Positions 35,203 to 44,322 are shown, counted from the first letter of the stretch. The stretch is 64,000 nucleotides of DNA from Halobacillus_B sp963739045 (GCA_963739045.1 CAVTYY010000004.1:1116001-1180000); one strand, 5' to 3'. The notes: generated by a model from the sequence alone, not told the origin. Numbers and translations are program-made.

Positions 35203-36393
35203 ATGGAATTAGCAAAACGTGTACAATCTCTTACTCCATCCAGTACGCTTGCTATTACGGCAAAGGCAAAAGCATTAAAAGCTGAGGGTCACGATGTTAT
35301 AGGGCTTGGAGCGGGAGAACCTGATTTTAATACTCCAGAGAATATTCTAGAAGCAGCGAAACGCGCAATGGATGAAGGACTGACAAAATACACTCCTTCA
35401 GGCGGTGTACCTGAATTAAAGAACGCAATAACGGCTAAAATGAAGAGAGATCAAGGTTTAACTTACTCAAACGAACAGGTAATTGTGACTACAGGGGCAA
35501 AACATGCGCTATTCACTTTGTTTCAAGTGCTCTTGAACAAAGGGGACGAAGTGATCGTGCCTGCTCCCTACTGGGTCAGCTATCCGGAACAGATTAAGCT
35601 TGCTGAAGGAAATCCGGTGGTTGTAGCCGCTAGTGAAGAAAATAATTTTAAAATCACTCCTGGTGATTTGAAGCAGGCCATTACTTCAAAAACTAAAGCC
35701 GTTATTATAAATTCACCTAGCAATCCTACAGGAATGATGTACTCTAGAGAAGAACTTCAAGCAATTGGTGAGGTCTGTCTTGAGAATGATCTGCTGATTA
35801 TTTCAGATGAAATCTATGAAAAATTGATTTACTCTGAAGAAGATCATGTGTCTATGGCGCAACTGTCCGACGAACTTTACGCAAATACAATGATTATTAA
35901 CGGGGTTTCCAAATCTCATTCTATGACGGGATGGAGGATTGGCTATGCTCTTGGGAATAAAGAAATTATAAAGGCAATGACAAATATGGCCTCTCATTCT
36001 ACATCCAATCCAACATCTATTGCCCAATACGCAGCGCTTGCTGCCTATACGTCGTCTGAAGAACAAGTATTTCAAATGCGTGAAGCCTTTAAAGAACGCC
36101 TGAATGCATTGTATGCGTGGTTAACAGAAATTCCGGGAGTACAGTGTGTAAAACCGTCTGGAGCTTTCTACCTGTTTCCTAATGTTAAAGAAGCATCCGA
36201 GCAGTGTGGATTTAATAATGTAACAGAGTGGGTAGAAGCTCTCCTGGATGAAGAGAAAGTAGCTCTGGTTCCTGGTGCAGGGTTTGGTGCACCGGATAAT
36301 GTGAGGCTTTCCTACGCTACCTCGCTCGATCAATTAGAAGAAGCTGCTAAACGTATTCATACGTTCGTAAATAAACATCAATTAAAAGAATAG
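35203..36393 (+). CDS. aspB: Aspartate aminotransferase
   Basis: AspB interconverts aspartate and 2-oxoglutarate with oxaloacetate and glutamate, using PLP. It is a class I fold aminotransferase of 396 residues: GAGEPDFNTPENI, VTTGAKHALFTLFQ, INSPSNPTGMMYSREE and the PLP lysine motif NGVSKSHSMTGWRIGY. ATG 35203 follows TTAGAGGAG; the ORF start twelve bases earlier overlaps that site. It is followed by asnS, so aspartate and asparaginyl-tRNA functions are adjacent, as in B. subtilis. Confidence 0.97.
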   Translation: MELAKRVQSLTPSSTLAITAKAKALKAEGHDVIGLGAGEPDFNTPENILEAAKRAMDEGLTKYTPSGGVPELKNAITAKMKRDQGLTYSNEQVIVTTGAKHALFTLFQVLLNKGDEVIVPAPYWVSYPEQIKLAEGNPVVVAASEENNFKITPGDLKQAITSKTKAVIINSPSNPTGMMYSREELQAIGEVCLENDLLIISDEIYEKLIYSEEDHVSMAQLSDELYANTMIINGVSKSHSMTGWRIGYALGNKEIIKAMTNMASHSTSNPTSIAQYAALAAYTSSEEQVFQMREAFKERLNALYAWLTEIPGVQCVKPSGAFYLFPNVKEASEQCGFNNVTEWVEALLDEEKVALVPGAGFGAPDNVRLSYATSLDQLEEAAKRIHTFVNKHQLKE

Positions 36394-36407
36394 CTGGAGG
36401 TATTATT

Positions 36408-37700
36408 GTGAAAACAACGATTGCGGAAGTATCAAAGCATGTAGGAGAAGAAGTGACCATTGGGGCTTGGCTGGCTAATAAACGTTCCAGTGGTAAAATC
36501 GCTTTTCTTCAATTACGTGATGGAACAGGATTTATGCAAGGGGTTGTCGTTAAAGCGGACATCGATGAGGAAAAATTTCAGCAGGCGAAAGCACTAACGC
36601 AGGAATCTTCCCTTTACGTTACAGGAAAAATTGTTAAGGATGAACGTTCACCGCTGGGGTTTGAAATGCAAGTAAGTGATTTTGAACTCATTCACGAAGC
36701 TGTAGACTATCCAATCACTCCTAAGAATCATGGAACTGAGTTCTTAATGGATCATCGTCATCTATGGCTGAGGTCCAAACGCCAGCATTCAGTGATGAAA
36801 ATAAGAAATGAAATTATCCGAGCAACTTACGAATTCTTTAATGAAAAAGGATACGTTAAAATTGATCCCCCTATTTTGACAGGGTCTTCTGCAGAAGGAA
36901 CTACCGAGCTTTTCCATACGAAGTATTTTGAGGAAGATGCTTATTTGTCTCAAAGCGGACAGCTTTATATGGAAGCCGCTGCAATGGCTTTTGGTAAAGT
37001 ATTCAGCTTTGGGCCTACATTCCGTGCAGAAAAATCTAAAACTCGCCGTCATTTAATTGAGTTTTGGATGATTGAACCTGAAATGGCATTTCTGAATCAT
37101 GAGGAAAGCCTTGAAGTTCAGGAGCAATATGTTTCCCATGTTGCCCAGTCCGTCTTGAACAATTGTAAAATTGAACTGGATACGCTAGAACGGGATACTA
37201 CACAGCTTGAGAAAATTCAAGCCCCTTTCCCGCGAGTAAGTTATGATGAAGCTATTCAGCTGTTGAAAGACAAAGGGTTTGATGATATTGAATGGGGCGA
37301 AGATTTTGGAGCTCCTCATGAAACTGCGATTGCAGAAAGCTATGAGAAACCAGTGTTTATTACTAATTATCCAGCTGATATTAAAGCATTCTACATGAAA
37401 CCGGATCCTAAACGTCCGGAAGTTGTCCTTTGTGCCGATTTAATTGCTCCAGAAGGATATGGAGAAATTATTGGCGGTTCTCAGCGGATTGATGATCTAG
37501 AACTTATGAGAGAACGTTATGAGACACACGGTTTAACAGGCGATGCTTACCAATGGTATTTGCAGCTTAGAGAATATGGAAGTGTCCCGCATTCTGGTTT
37601 TGGACTAGGATTAGAAAGAACGGTTGCCTGGCTGTCTGGGGTAGAACACGTCCGCGAGACTATTCCGTTCCCTCGGCTTCTTAACCGTCTTTATCCATAA
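36408..37700 (+). CDS. asnS: Asparaginyl-tRNA synthetase
   Basis: This class IIb aminoacyl-tRNA synthetase has 430 residues. The N-terminal OB-fold anticodon domain spans residues 1-110 (VTIGAWLANKRSSGKIAFLQLRDG). Motif 2 is in TFRAEKSKTRRHLIEFWMIEPE and motif 3 in HSGFGLGLERTVAWLSG. Residues distinguishing Asn from Asp use were not checked in detail; position after aspB supports AsnS. The start is GTG 36408 after CTGGAGG. No T-box leader is visible. Confidence 0.96.
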   Translation: MKTTIAEVSKHVGEEVTIGAWLANKRSSGKIAFLQLRDGTGFMQGVVVKADIDEEKFQQAKALTQESSLYVTGKIVKDERSPLGFEMQVSDFELIHEAVDYPITPKNHGTEFLMDHRHLWLRSKRQHSVMKIRNEIIRATYEFFNEKGYVKIDPPILTGSSAEGTTELFHTKYFEEDAYLSQSGQLYMEAAAMAFGKVFSFGPTFRAEKSKTRRHLIEFWMIEPEMAFLNHEESLEVQEQYVSHVAQSVLNNCKIELDTLERDTTQLEKIQAPFPRVSYDEAIQLLKDKGFDDIEWGEDFGAPHETAIAESYEKPVFITNYPADIKAFYMKPDPKRPEVVLCADLIAPEGYGEIIGGSQRIDDLELMRERYETHGLTGDAYQWYLQLREYGSVPHSGFGLGLERTVAWLSGVEHVRETIPFPRLLNRLYP

Positions 37701-37713
37701 GAGGCTAGACTAT

Positions 37714-37753
37714 AAACACCGCTCGTTCAGCTGGAACGATGCCGGTGTTTTTA
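37714..37753 (+). terminator. Terminator after asnS
   Basis: AAACACCG...CGTTC and GAACG...CCGGTGTTT pair around AGCTG with small internal bulges, followed by TTTTA. Confidence 0.7.
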
Positions 37754-37803
37754 GGTTCAACGTGCGAATACAGCAAGATGTTCAGAAGTGAGGTGAAGCA
37801 CAT

Positions 37804-38496
37804 ATGGCAAAGTATCAAAGCTTTCAAAGTATTTTATCTGATCAAATAACGTTTCCTAAGCAGCTCCTTACGAATTATCTAAGACTCGGTATAGAGGAGA
37901 AAGAGTTAGTGGTTACGATGCAAATCTATCGCTTTCACCTGGAGGGAAACGCTTTTCCGACTCCAGAGGAACTAGCCCAGTATTTATCATTCTCAAGTCA
38001 GGAGTGCTCTAAATCTTTAAGAAGTTTAATGCAGAAGCAATTGTTAAAGATAGAGGAACATAAGGAGGAGGGGGTTCTTAAAGAATGTTATTCTTTAGAG
38101 CCTCTCTGGGAAAAATTATTCACCTATACTCCTGTCATTCAACAAGAAGCACAAGAATTTAATGAGAATATCTTTCCACTGTTTGAGCAGGAATTCGGGC
38201 GCCCGCTATCTCCATTTGAAATAGAGAATATTAATATTTGGCTGGATGAAGAAAATCAGTCCCCGGCATTAATTAAAGCAGCGTTAAGAGAAGCAGTTCT
38301 GATGGGGAAACTTAATTTTAAATACATTGATCGAATTCTTAGAGAGTGGAAGCGTAAAGGAATTCACACCGTAGATCAGGCCAGACAGCACGGAAAACAA
38401 TTCCGCCAGGGCAAGAGCAATCGTCCACCCCAGGAAGAATCCTCGCAGAAAAGAGATCTTTCGCTTTATTATAACTGGCTGGAGGAAGACTCTTAA
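37804..38496 (+). CDS. dnaD: DNA replication initiation protein DnaD
   Basis: DnaD works with DnaA, DnaB and DnaI to load the replicative helicase at oriC and at restart sites. The 230-residue protein has an N-terminal winged-helix part (residues 1-100) and the DnaD/DnaB2 C-terminal domain with FGRPLSPFEIENINIWLDE and NFKYIDRILREWKRKGI, the conserved YxxxI+xxW signature. AGTGAGGTG lies before the ATG. It precedes nth as in B. subtilis. Confidence 0.95.
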   Translation: MAKYQSFQSILSDQITFPKQLLTNYLRLGIEEKELVVTMQIYRFHLEGNAFPTPEELAQYLSFSSQECSKSLRSLMQKQLLKIEEHKEEGVLKECYSLEPLWEKLFTYTPVIQQEAQEFNENIFPLFEQEFGRPLSPFEIENINIWLDEENQSPALIKAALREAVLMGKLNFKYIDRILREWKRKGIHTVDQARQHGKQFRQGKSNRPPQEESSQKRDLSLYYNWLEEDS

Positions 38497-38511
38497 AAGA
38501 GGGGGAAAGCT

Positions 38512-39174
38512 ATGTTGAACAATAAGCAAATTCGTTTCTGTCTAGATGCATTCGAGGAAATGTTTCCTGATGCAGAATGCGAACTTACCCATTCTAATCC
38601 TTTTGAGCTACTAGTGGCTGTAGTGTTATCGGCGCAGGCAACGGATGTCCTGGTAAATAAAGTAACGCCTCAATTATTTGAGAAATATAAACGCCCGGAG
38701 GACTATACAGCAGTTTCAACCGAAGAACTTGAACGAGACATCAAATCAATTGGATTATACCGAAGTAAAGCTAAAAATATAAAAAAACTTTCAGCGACTC
38801 TTTTAGAGGAATTTAATGGCGTAGTGCCTGAGACTAAAGCTGAACTTGAAAGTCTCGCAGGGGTTGGCCGCAAGACTGCAAATGTAGTGGCTTCAGTAGC
38901 ATTTGGAGTCCCAGCCATTGCGGTTGATACCCACGTAGAGAGAGTTTCAAAACGACTGGGAATCTGCAGATGGAAAGATTCAGTACTTGAAGTAGAACGA
39001 ACCTTGATGAGGAAAATTCCTGAAGAAGAGTGGAGTGTATCGCATCATCGGATGATTTTTTTCGGACGTTATCATTGTAAATCACAACGTCCTCAATGTC
39101 TCGAGTGTCCGTTATTGTCATTATGCAGAGAAGGCAAAAAGAGAATGAAAAAAGCTGAGGTGCAAGGTAAATAA
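38512..39174 (+). CDS. nth: Endonuclease III, DNA glycosylase/AP lyase
   Basis: Nth removes oxidised pyrimidines. The helix-hairpin-helix LAGVGRKTANVVASVAFG holds the catalytic lysine, and AVDTHVERVSKRLG the catalytic aspartate. The C-terminal 4Fe-4S cysteines are visible as C-x6-C-x2-C-x5-C around CKSQRPQCLECPLLSLC. It has 220 residues, starts at ATG 38512 after GAGGGGGAAAG, and ends before a bidirectional terminator; ypoC, which follows in B. subtilis, is absent. Confidence 0.97.
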   Translation: MLNNKQIRFCLDAFEEMFPDAECELTHSNPFELLVAVVLSAQATDVLVNKVTPQLFEKYKRPEDYTAVSTEELERDIKSIGLYRSKAKNIKKLSATLLEEFNGVVPETKAELESLAGVGRKTANVVASVAFGVPAIAVDTHVERVSKRLGICRWKDSVLEVERTLMRKIPEEEWSVSHHRMIFFGRYHCKSQRPQCLECPLLSLCREGKKRMKKAEVQGK

Positions 39175-39198
39175 TAGCGAAATCATCATGACACTAAG

Positions 39199-39241
39199 AA
39201 AAAGAGCCGCAAAAGGAATGTCCTTTTGCGGCTCTTTTTAT
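39199..39241. terminator. Bidirectional terminator between nth and ponA
   Basis: AAAAAGAGCCGCAAAAGGA and TCCTTTTGCGGCTCTTTTT form a near-perfect long stem between convergent genes. Confidence 0.85.
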
Positions 39242-39271
39242 AAATCCTGAAACTAATCAGTATTAATTAAA

Positions 39272-41983
39272 TTAAGCGGCGTTGTCTTTCTTCTTTTCCT
39301 GACTATCTTGAGTAGCAGGCTTTTTATCAGTGGATCCATCGTTACTGGACGGTTTTTTGTCTGAACTGCTGCCATTGTCATTGCCAGAGTCCGTGCCCGA
39401 GCCATCGGTTGAACTTCCCTCATCTGGAGGAGGGCTATTTTCATTTGTATTGCCCTGATCACTACTGGACCCGTTATCAGAATTATCGGATGGATTACCG
39501 TTAGTGGAGTCATCACTAGATGGATTGTCATTTTGGTTACCACCATCGTTATTACCTGACTGATCGCCATCACTATTTTCATTACCATTATCGCCAGGCT
39601 GATCATTATTGTTCCCGTCAGGATTGTTATCCGAATCTTTATTCTCATCCGGTTTCTCATCAGTTGCACCTGGTGTCTCTACAGCAGTTGATGAAGGATC
39701 ACTGCTTTGTGCTGAATCGTCATCACTTACAGCTGTAACCGTGAATTCGTACTTGGATCCCGGTTCAACATTGGAAACATCCAAACTCTTATCCTTAGTT
39801 GTAGTTAAATCTCTGGATTCTTTTCCATCTACCGAAACAGAAACCTTAAAGGAAACTTTACTGGTGTCACCATAGTCCCATTTCACATTTATGGATTTAG
39901 ATTCTTCACTATAACTTGCAGATAAGGATTGAACTGGATCTAGTTTCTGAAATTGTTCGGAAACTTTACTAGGCATATTATCCACATGGAACAATTCGGT
40001 TACGATTTGGCTGTCTGGCGTATATTTGCTAGGTAATTTAGCAGGCTGTGAGCCTTTTTCTACTCCTACCCATTTAACGGTATCTGGTTTAGAGAAGTCT
40101 TTCGTTTCTTTTCCAGAAGAAATCTGGCTCATAATTGACTTAAACAAATCTTGTGGTATCTTTTGTGATTCTGTAGGTAAGTTTGTCGTATTATTTTCTG
40201 GGTATCCGGTCCAAATTGAAATGGAATAATTAGTCGTATACCCATCAAACCAGGAATCTGGCGTAACATCTTCGCCACTGTTCGTCGTACCTGTTTTCCC
40301 TGCTACTGGCAGACCAGAGATGTTTGCTCTTGTACCCGTACCCTCTGACATAACAGTCTTAAGCATGGAAGTAATCATATATGCCGTATAGCTGTTCATT
40401 GCCGAATGAGGTTTTGGCTTGAAATTCGTAGTTTCCCCGTTACTTTCCACTTTACGAACAGTATAAGGCTTATTATATACTCCTTCATTGCCAAAGGCAG
40501 CGTATGCAGCTGACATTTGCATTGGGGTTACACTGGTGGAAGAACCGCCAATAGCATCAGACAGCTGAATTTTATCATTGGAAAATTTAATCCCTAATCC
40601 TTCAGCAAATTTCTGAGCTTTATCTAAGCCATTTTCATTCAACGTTTTAATCGCTGGTATATTAAGCGAACGGCTTAACGCGTATCTTGCGCTGACCCAG
40701 CCGTAATATTGTCCGTTGTAGTTTTCCGGCTGGTAGCCACTGATGTCGATAGGTTCGTCTTTAATTTGGTGATACGTGGACCATTTCTCATTTTGAATGG
40801 CCGGGCCGTATGCGGTCAGCGGCTTAAATGTGGAGCCTGGCTGTCTGCCTTTTAAGTCCGTGGCAAAATTATAGTCACCTTTTTTATAATTCCGACGGCC
40901 GCCGATAGCACGAACAGCACCTGTCTGAGTATCTGTGACGGCGATGGCAGACTGTAACTTATCGTCTGGCCAAGCTACTGTATTGTTACTGCTTAAAGCT
41001 TGTTGAACTGTTTCCTGAGCTTTAGGGTCCAGGGTGGTATAGATTTTCAAACCATCTTTATAGATATCCGCACCATCCATTTTTTCTTTTACTTCTTTTT
41101 CTACTTCATCAATAAATGCTTGATAAGGAGTATCTTTTTCTTCTTTTTGTTTTACAAGCATATCCTTAATTTTAGTTTTTCGTGCTTTATCTGCCTCTTC
41201 TTGAGTAATTTTATTATGCTGCACCATCAGGCTTAACACGGTATTCATACGATCTTTTGCTAAGTCAGGGTGCTGGAACGGATCATAGCCGGACGGACGC
41301 TGGGGAAGGCCGGCAAGCAGTGCCGCCTGTGGGAGCGTCAGTTTGCTTAAGTCTTCAACACCGAAGTAGGTCTTTGCAGCTTCAGCTACTCCGTAAGCTC
41401 TTGATCCGTAATAAATTTTATTTAAATACATTTCCAAAATACGTTCTTTTGAATAATCTTTGTCCAATTTAATGGCCAGGTACTGCTCCTGAACTTTTCT
41501 TTTTAAAGTTTTCTTATCTGTTAGAAACGTTTTCTTGACTACTTGCTGAGTAATCGTACTGGCACCTTCTGCTCCAAAACCGCCGGTTACGTTAGCCCAG
41601 ATAGCTGCTAAAATTCTCCTGAAGTCAATCCCAATATGGCTGAAGAATCGAGAATCCTCGGTAGCCGTAACGGCATCAACGAGAACAGGAGGGAGATCGT
41701 CATAAGAAACCTTTGTTCTCCTTTCTGCTCCTGCAAGGTCAGTAATCAGCTTGTCATTCATGTCATATACCTTGGAAGAATAAGGAGTGGATAATTGCGA
41801 TTCATCAAGCTTTGGAGCCGTTGAAATATAGTAAGTGAATAGTCCTCCAATTGCGATCACGAGTACTAGAGCGATCGTAAGCAGGGTCATAAATATTTTC
41901 TTGAATCTTGGCTTTTTCGTTCCTTTTTTAGAACTTTTCATTTGTTTTCTTCTCGCTGTACGAGACTGGCTATCATTTGCCAT
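39272..41983 (-). CDS. ponA: Class A penicillin-binding protein 1
   Basis: This 903-residue bifunctional peptidoglycan synthase has a short basic cytosolic start, one membrane anchor (about residues 30-50), a GT51 glycosyltransferase domain (ATEDSRFFSHIGIDFRR, EGASTITQQVVKKTFL), and a transpeptidase domain with SLNIPA-type (ALSRSLNIPAIKTL) and KTGTTNSGE motifs; the acyl-enzyme serine lies in GSTFKPLTAYG. A fibronectin type III-like domain (about 690-765) and a roughly 130-residue Asn/Asp/Gly/Ser-rich tail follow. ATG 41983 follows GGAGGAAAT on the minus strand. It is transcribed after recU. Confidence 0.95.
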   Translation of the reverse strand: MANDSQSRTARRKQMKSSKKGTKKPRFKKIFMTLLTIALVLVIAIGGLFTYYISTAPKLDESQLSTPYSSKVYDMNDKLITDLAGAERRTKVSYDDLPPVLVDAVTATEDSRFFSHIGIDFRRILAAIWANVTGGFGAEGASTITQQVVKKTFLTDKKTLKRKVQEQYLAIKLDKDYSKERILEMYLNKIYYGSRAYGVAEAAKTYFGVEDLSKLTLPQAALLAGLPQRPSGYDPFQHPDLAKDRMNTVLSLMVQHNKITQEEADKARKTKIKDMLVKQKEEKDTPYQAFIDEVEKEVKEKMDGADIYKDGLKIYTTLDPKAQETVQQALSSNNTVAWPDDKLQSAIAVTDTQTGAVRAIGGRRNYKKGDYNFATDLKGRQPGSTFKPLTAYGPAIQNEKWSTYHQIKDEPIDISGYQPENYNGQYYGWVSARYALSRSLNIPAIKTLNENGLDKAQKFAEGLGIKFSNDKIQLSDAIGGSSTSVTPMQMSAAYAAFGNEGVYNKPYTVRKVESNGETTNFKPKPHSAMNSYTAYMITSMLKTVMSEGTGTRANISGLPVAGKTGTTNSGEDVTPDSWFDGYTTNYSISIWTGYPENNTTNLPTESQKIPQDLFKSIMSQISSGKETKDFSKPDTVKWVGVEKGSQPAKLPSKYTPDSQIVTELFHVDNMPSKVSEQFQKLDPVQSLSASYSEESKSINVKWDYGDTSKVSFKVSVSVDGKESRDLTTTKDKSLDVSNVEPGSKYEFTVTAVSDDDSAQSSDPSSTAVETPGATDEKPDENKDSDNNPDGNNNDQPGDNGNENSDGDQSGNNDGGNQNDNPSSDDSTNGNPSDNSDNGSSSDQGNTNENSPPPDEGSSTDGSGTDSGNDNGSSSDKKPSSNDGSTDKKPATQDSQEKKKDNAA

Positions 41984-41999
41984 TTACATTTCCTCCAAT

Positions 42000-42590
42000 T
42001 CAGAAATAGAGCTTATCCAAGACACTGACATAATCAACTCGTGCCTGGTAGTGAAAAGGGATTAAGTGACCTTCTTCACGTACATAAGCGTAAGGGATTG
42101 ATTTTCGGCCGCCTTGGTACTGGGCATCCCAGAAAGAAAAAAGTTTCTGCCCTGGAAGGTAATAAACCTCTTCAAGCGGCGAAAATTTAATGATAATAAA
42201 GCACACTCCACCGTGACGATGAATGGCTTTCATATGATCAATCTGGTGCTGATGGACATTGCTTAAAGGAAAGGAAGTTTTACTAGTTGTTTCCTTCGCT
42301 TCAAAATCAACTGCCAGCCCTCGATAAACTCCATTAAAGTCGGTCGTAGATGCCTGTTTAAAATAAGCTTCCTTAATTACTGCTGCACTCCTGCTGGGAT
42401 AATCAACATTGACGATTTGCACGGGAGTGGGCTTTTTGTGAACGACAGCTATATCTGCTGTTAAATAATATTCATTGGTTACGTTAATATCTTCTTCAAG
42501 CGACATGCCCCTGTTGCTGAAATTTGGCGATGCTTTCTTTTTAGCATGGACCTGCCCGCGGGCTGCCCGCTTCCCATTGGGGTAATTCAC
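42000..42590 (-). CDS. recU: Holliday junction resolvase RecU
   Basis: RecU cleaves Holliday junctions in recombination repair and chromosome segregation. The 196-residue protein contains SNRGMSLEEDINVTNEYYL, AVVHKKPTPVQIVNVDYP and the nuclease centre VDFEAKETTSKTSFPL with the catalytic Asp, Glu and Lys. I place the start at GTG 42590 because GGAGG is seven bases away; ATG 42596, two codons earlier, is only one base from that site. It lies 16 bases before ponA. Confidence 0.94.
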   Translation of the reverse strand: MNYPNGKRAARGQVHAKKKASPNFSNRGMSLEEDINVTNEYYLTADIAVVHKKPTPVQIVNVDYPSRSAAVIKEAYFKQASTTDFNGVYRGLAVDFEAKETTSKTSFPLSNVHQHQIDHMKAIHRHGGVCFIIIKFSPLEEVYYLPGQKLFSFWDAQYQGGRKSIPYAYVREEGHLIPFHYQARVDYVSVLDKLYF

Positions 42591-42800
42591 TTTCATTCCT
42601 CCCTATTGCCATGAGAGTATCATATCAAAAAAAGCTCTCCAAGGATAATATATCATCCCTTATATTAACGAAAATCAGGGTGCGAAAGTTTCAATTAATT
42701 ATAGTATGTTTACCAATGAACAACAATATTTAATTCTATTATGGATACCAGTACTACCTAATTCATTCGTTACTAACAGATATTTCTGGGGGTAATTAAA

Positions 42801-42841
42801 AAAACCTGAAGCAAAGTCGAAATCTTCGCTTCAGGTTTCAT
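42801..42841 (-). terminator. Terminator of the 31-codon minus-strand gene
   Basis: Read on the minus strand, AAACCTGAAGC and GCTTCAGGTTT pair (with GAAG/CTTTG near the loop) and end in a T-run. Confidence 0.75.
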
Positions 42842-42845
42842 TTAG

Positions 42846-42941
42846 TTAAGTGGCAGGACGATCTTCACCAGCTAATTTAGGATTATCGGTTTTTGCAGGG
42901 ACTGGTTTTTTTGCTTTGGGTTGTTTCTTTTTAGGCATCAT
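42846..42941 (-). CDS. Small basic protein of 31 residues, unknown
   Basis: On the minus strand GGAGAATAA precedes two ATG codons and a 31-residue frame beginning MMPKKKQPKAKKPVPAK and ending AGEDRPAT, closed by a strong terminator. The protein is Lys/Pro-rich at the start and acidic later, without cysteine or membrane span. The complete gene layout (ribosome site, frame, terminator) argues for a real gene. Its composition recalls minor small spore proteins, but I cannot assign a family. Confidence 0.6.
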   Translation of the reverse strand: MMPKKKQPKAKKPVPAKTDNPKLAGEDRPAT

Positions 42942-43071
42942 TTATTCTCCTTTTGTCGAAGCGGAATTTTTTTGACTTGTTTTGTTACTTTGCTTCTAGT
43001 CTTGTCAAGCTTGAAGGAGATATACATCAAACAACGAAAGAATAATTAACAACCTTGAGGAGGGGATCTTG

Positions 43072-43338
43072 ATGTTGAAAAATCGAGTCGTCAAGCCCGA
43101 AGAATTTGAAGAACAGTTATTCCATTTGAAGGAGAAATTTCAATTATTAGAACGAAGACTTTCTTTGAAGGCAGATGAAATTGTCTTTACTATGGCCGTT
43201 TCCCACCGTAAAGAAATTGATGAATTAAAGGATGAGGTGTTTTATCTGCGTGATGAATTGAAAAAAGTGAAGAAGGATCAGCAGGAAGAATATTTAAAAA
43301 AAGCTGCCTTTCAAGCTAAACGAAGAAGTTTAGTTTAA
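43072..43338 (+). CDS. Small coiled-coil protein, unknown
   Basis: This 88-residue, highly charged protein is preceded by GAGGAGGGG. Heptad-like Leu spacing runs through residues 10-80 (EEQLFHLKEKFQLLERRLSLK and IDELKDEVFYLRDELKKVKK), so a coiled-coil is likely. It has no cysteine or membrane segment. It lies between recU and yppE, where B. subtilis has yppC and yppD; whether it corresponds to YppD cannot be judged here. Confidence 0.65.
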   Translation: MLKNRVVKPEEFEEQLFHLKEKFQLLERRLSLKADEIVFTMAVSHRKEIDELKDEVFYLRDELKKVKKDQQEEYLKKAAFQAKRRSLV

Positions 43339-43394
43339 ATTTTGCTCTGAATAATTCTTCCGTGATAAGGTTAGGTAAAAAGGTGTGAGTAATT

Positions 43395-43757
43395 ATGACT
43401 TTGAAGAACGAAACGTTAGCTGTCAAGCAAATGATTGATCGTTTGCATGAATTATATTTGACTACAGATGGTCCAGTGGATAAGAAGGACCTCGGTTTTT
43501 TTGAAAAAGTGAAAAAGGAAACAGCGCCACTGTTTGAATTAAATAATGGATGGGTGGAGCAAGCAGAAATATTTGTAAAGAATCGGGGAACTCGCGTTCA
43601 TCCTAATCAAGTTAAATCCACTCATGAAAATATTGAAATGCTGATTCTCCACAGCTATTATTTGGATATTGAAAGGAAACGATATAAAGAATTATTTCAA
43701 TCCTCTCATTATGTATTGGATATGATAATCGATGATTTAGATCGGGCTGGTGATTAA
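43395..43757 (+). CDS. yppE: DUF1798 protein YppE
   Basis: This 120-residue all-helical protein has FFEKVKKETAPLFELNNGWVE and VHPNQVKSTHENIEMLILHSYYLDI, matching the YppE family known as a small helical-bundle structure of unknown role. AAAAAGGTG precedes the ATG. Its stop codon lies inside a terminator-like inverted repeat (GGGCTG...CAGCCC, 43745-43777). Confidence 0.85.
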   Translation: MTLKNETLAVKQMIDRLHELYLTTDGPVDKKDLGFFEKVKKETAPLFELNNGWVEQAEIFVKNRGTRVHPNQVKSTHENIEMLILHSYYLDIERKRYKELFQSSHYVLDMIIDDLDRAGD

Positions 43758-43777
43758 GTAATCAGCCCTTTCTTAGA
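43745..43777 (+). terminator. Terminator overlapping the end of yppE
   Basis: GGGCTGGTGAT and GTAATCAGCCC pair around TAA, followed by TTTCTT; the stem includes the yppE stop codon. Confidence 0.55.
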
Positions 43778-43801
43778 GGGAACAATCCATTTATAAAGCG
43801 C

Positions 43802-43830
43802 TTTACAATTAAAGATATTTCTTTTATAAT
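43802..43830 (+). promoter_or_regulatory. Sigma-A promoter for cdd
   Basis: TTTACA (43802-43807), 17-bp spacer, TATAAT (43825-43830). It is one of the best promoter matches in the window. The palindrome TAAAGCGCTTTA overlaps the -35. Confidence 0.75.
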
Positions 43831-43859
43831 TGTCTTCCCAATCTAAGGGAGGTTAAGGA

Positions 43860-44267
43860 ATGAATATAGATCAGTTAATTCAGCACGCTAAAGACATTAG
43901 AAAACGAGCTTACACGCCTTATTCAAAGTTCCCTGTGGGTGCGGCACTTCTCACGGAAGACGGTACATTATATACGGGTTGTAATATTGAGAATGCTGCC
44001 TATCCTGTGACGTGCTGTGCTGAACGTGTTGCAATTTTTAAAGCCATTTCTGATGGTCATACTCAGTTTAAAGTACTTGCAGTAGCTGCCGATACCAAAC
44101 GACCGGTTCCTCCTTGTGGATCATGCAGACAGGTTATGAGTGAATTTTTCGAACCGGAAATGATGATTCATACTGCCAATTTAGAAGGAGAAACGAAGAG
44201 TTTAGCAATGGCTGAGCTTCTGCCATTTTCATTCTCTTCTTCTGATCTTCCTGAAGAAGAGCTCTGA
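43860..44267 (+). CDS. cdd: Cytidine deaminase
   Basis: This tetrameric zinc enzyme of pyrimidine salvage deaminates (deoxy)cytidine to (deoxy)uridine. The 135-residue protein has YTPYSKFPVGAALLTEDG, the catalytic C-A-E at residues 53-55 and zinc cysteines 86 and 89 in PPCGSC. In B. subtilis cdd lies near era, not here, so the gene has moved or is a second copy. It has its own strong promoter and terminator. AGGGAGGTTAAGG precedes the ATG. Confidence 0.96.
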   Translation: MNIDQLIQHAKDIRKRAYTPYSKFPVGAALLTEDGTLYTGCNIENAAYPVTCCAERVAIFKAISDGHTQFKVLAVAADTKRPVPPCGSCRQVMSEFFEPEMMIHTANLEGETKSLAMAELLPFSFSSSDLPEEEL

Positions 44268-44322
44268 CTTCTACATATAAATCATATTTAAGAAGTGGCT
44301 GAGAAAGAATTTCATACAAAAG

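Noticed and set aside
36394..36407. T-box leader for asnS or for hisC/tyrA
   Set aside because: The spacers are a few bases long and hold no T-box sequence or specifier structure.
39253..39669. Minus-strand Met/Ile/Thr-rich frame at the end of ponA
   Set aside because: It is an alternative frame of the low-complexity PBP1 tail; the ponA frame is clearly the coding one.
43796..43808. CcpA-like palindrome TAAAGCGCTTTA before cdd
   Set aside because: Only about 10 of 14 consensus positions match; the palindrome overlaps the -35 and can be coincidence.
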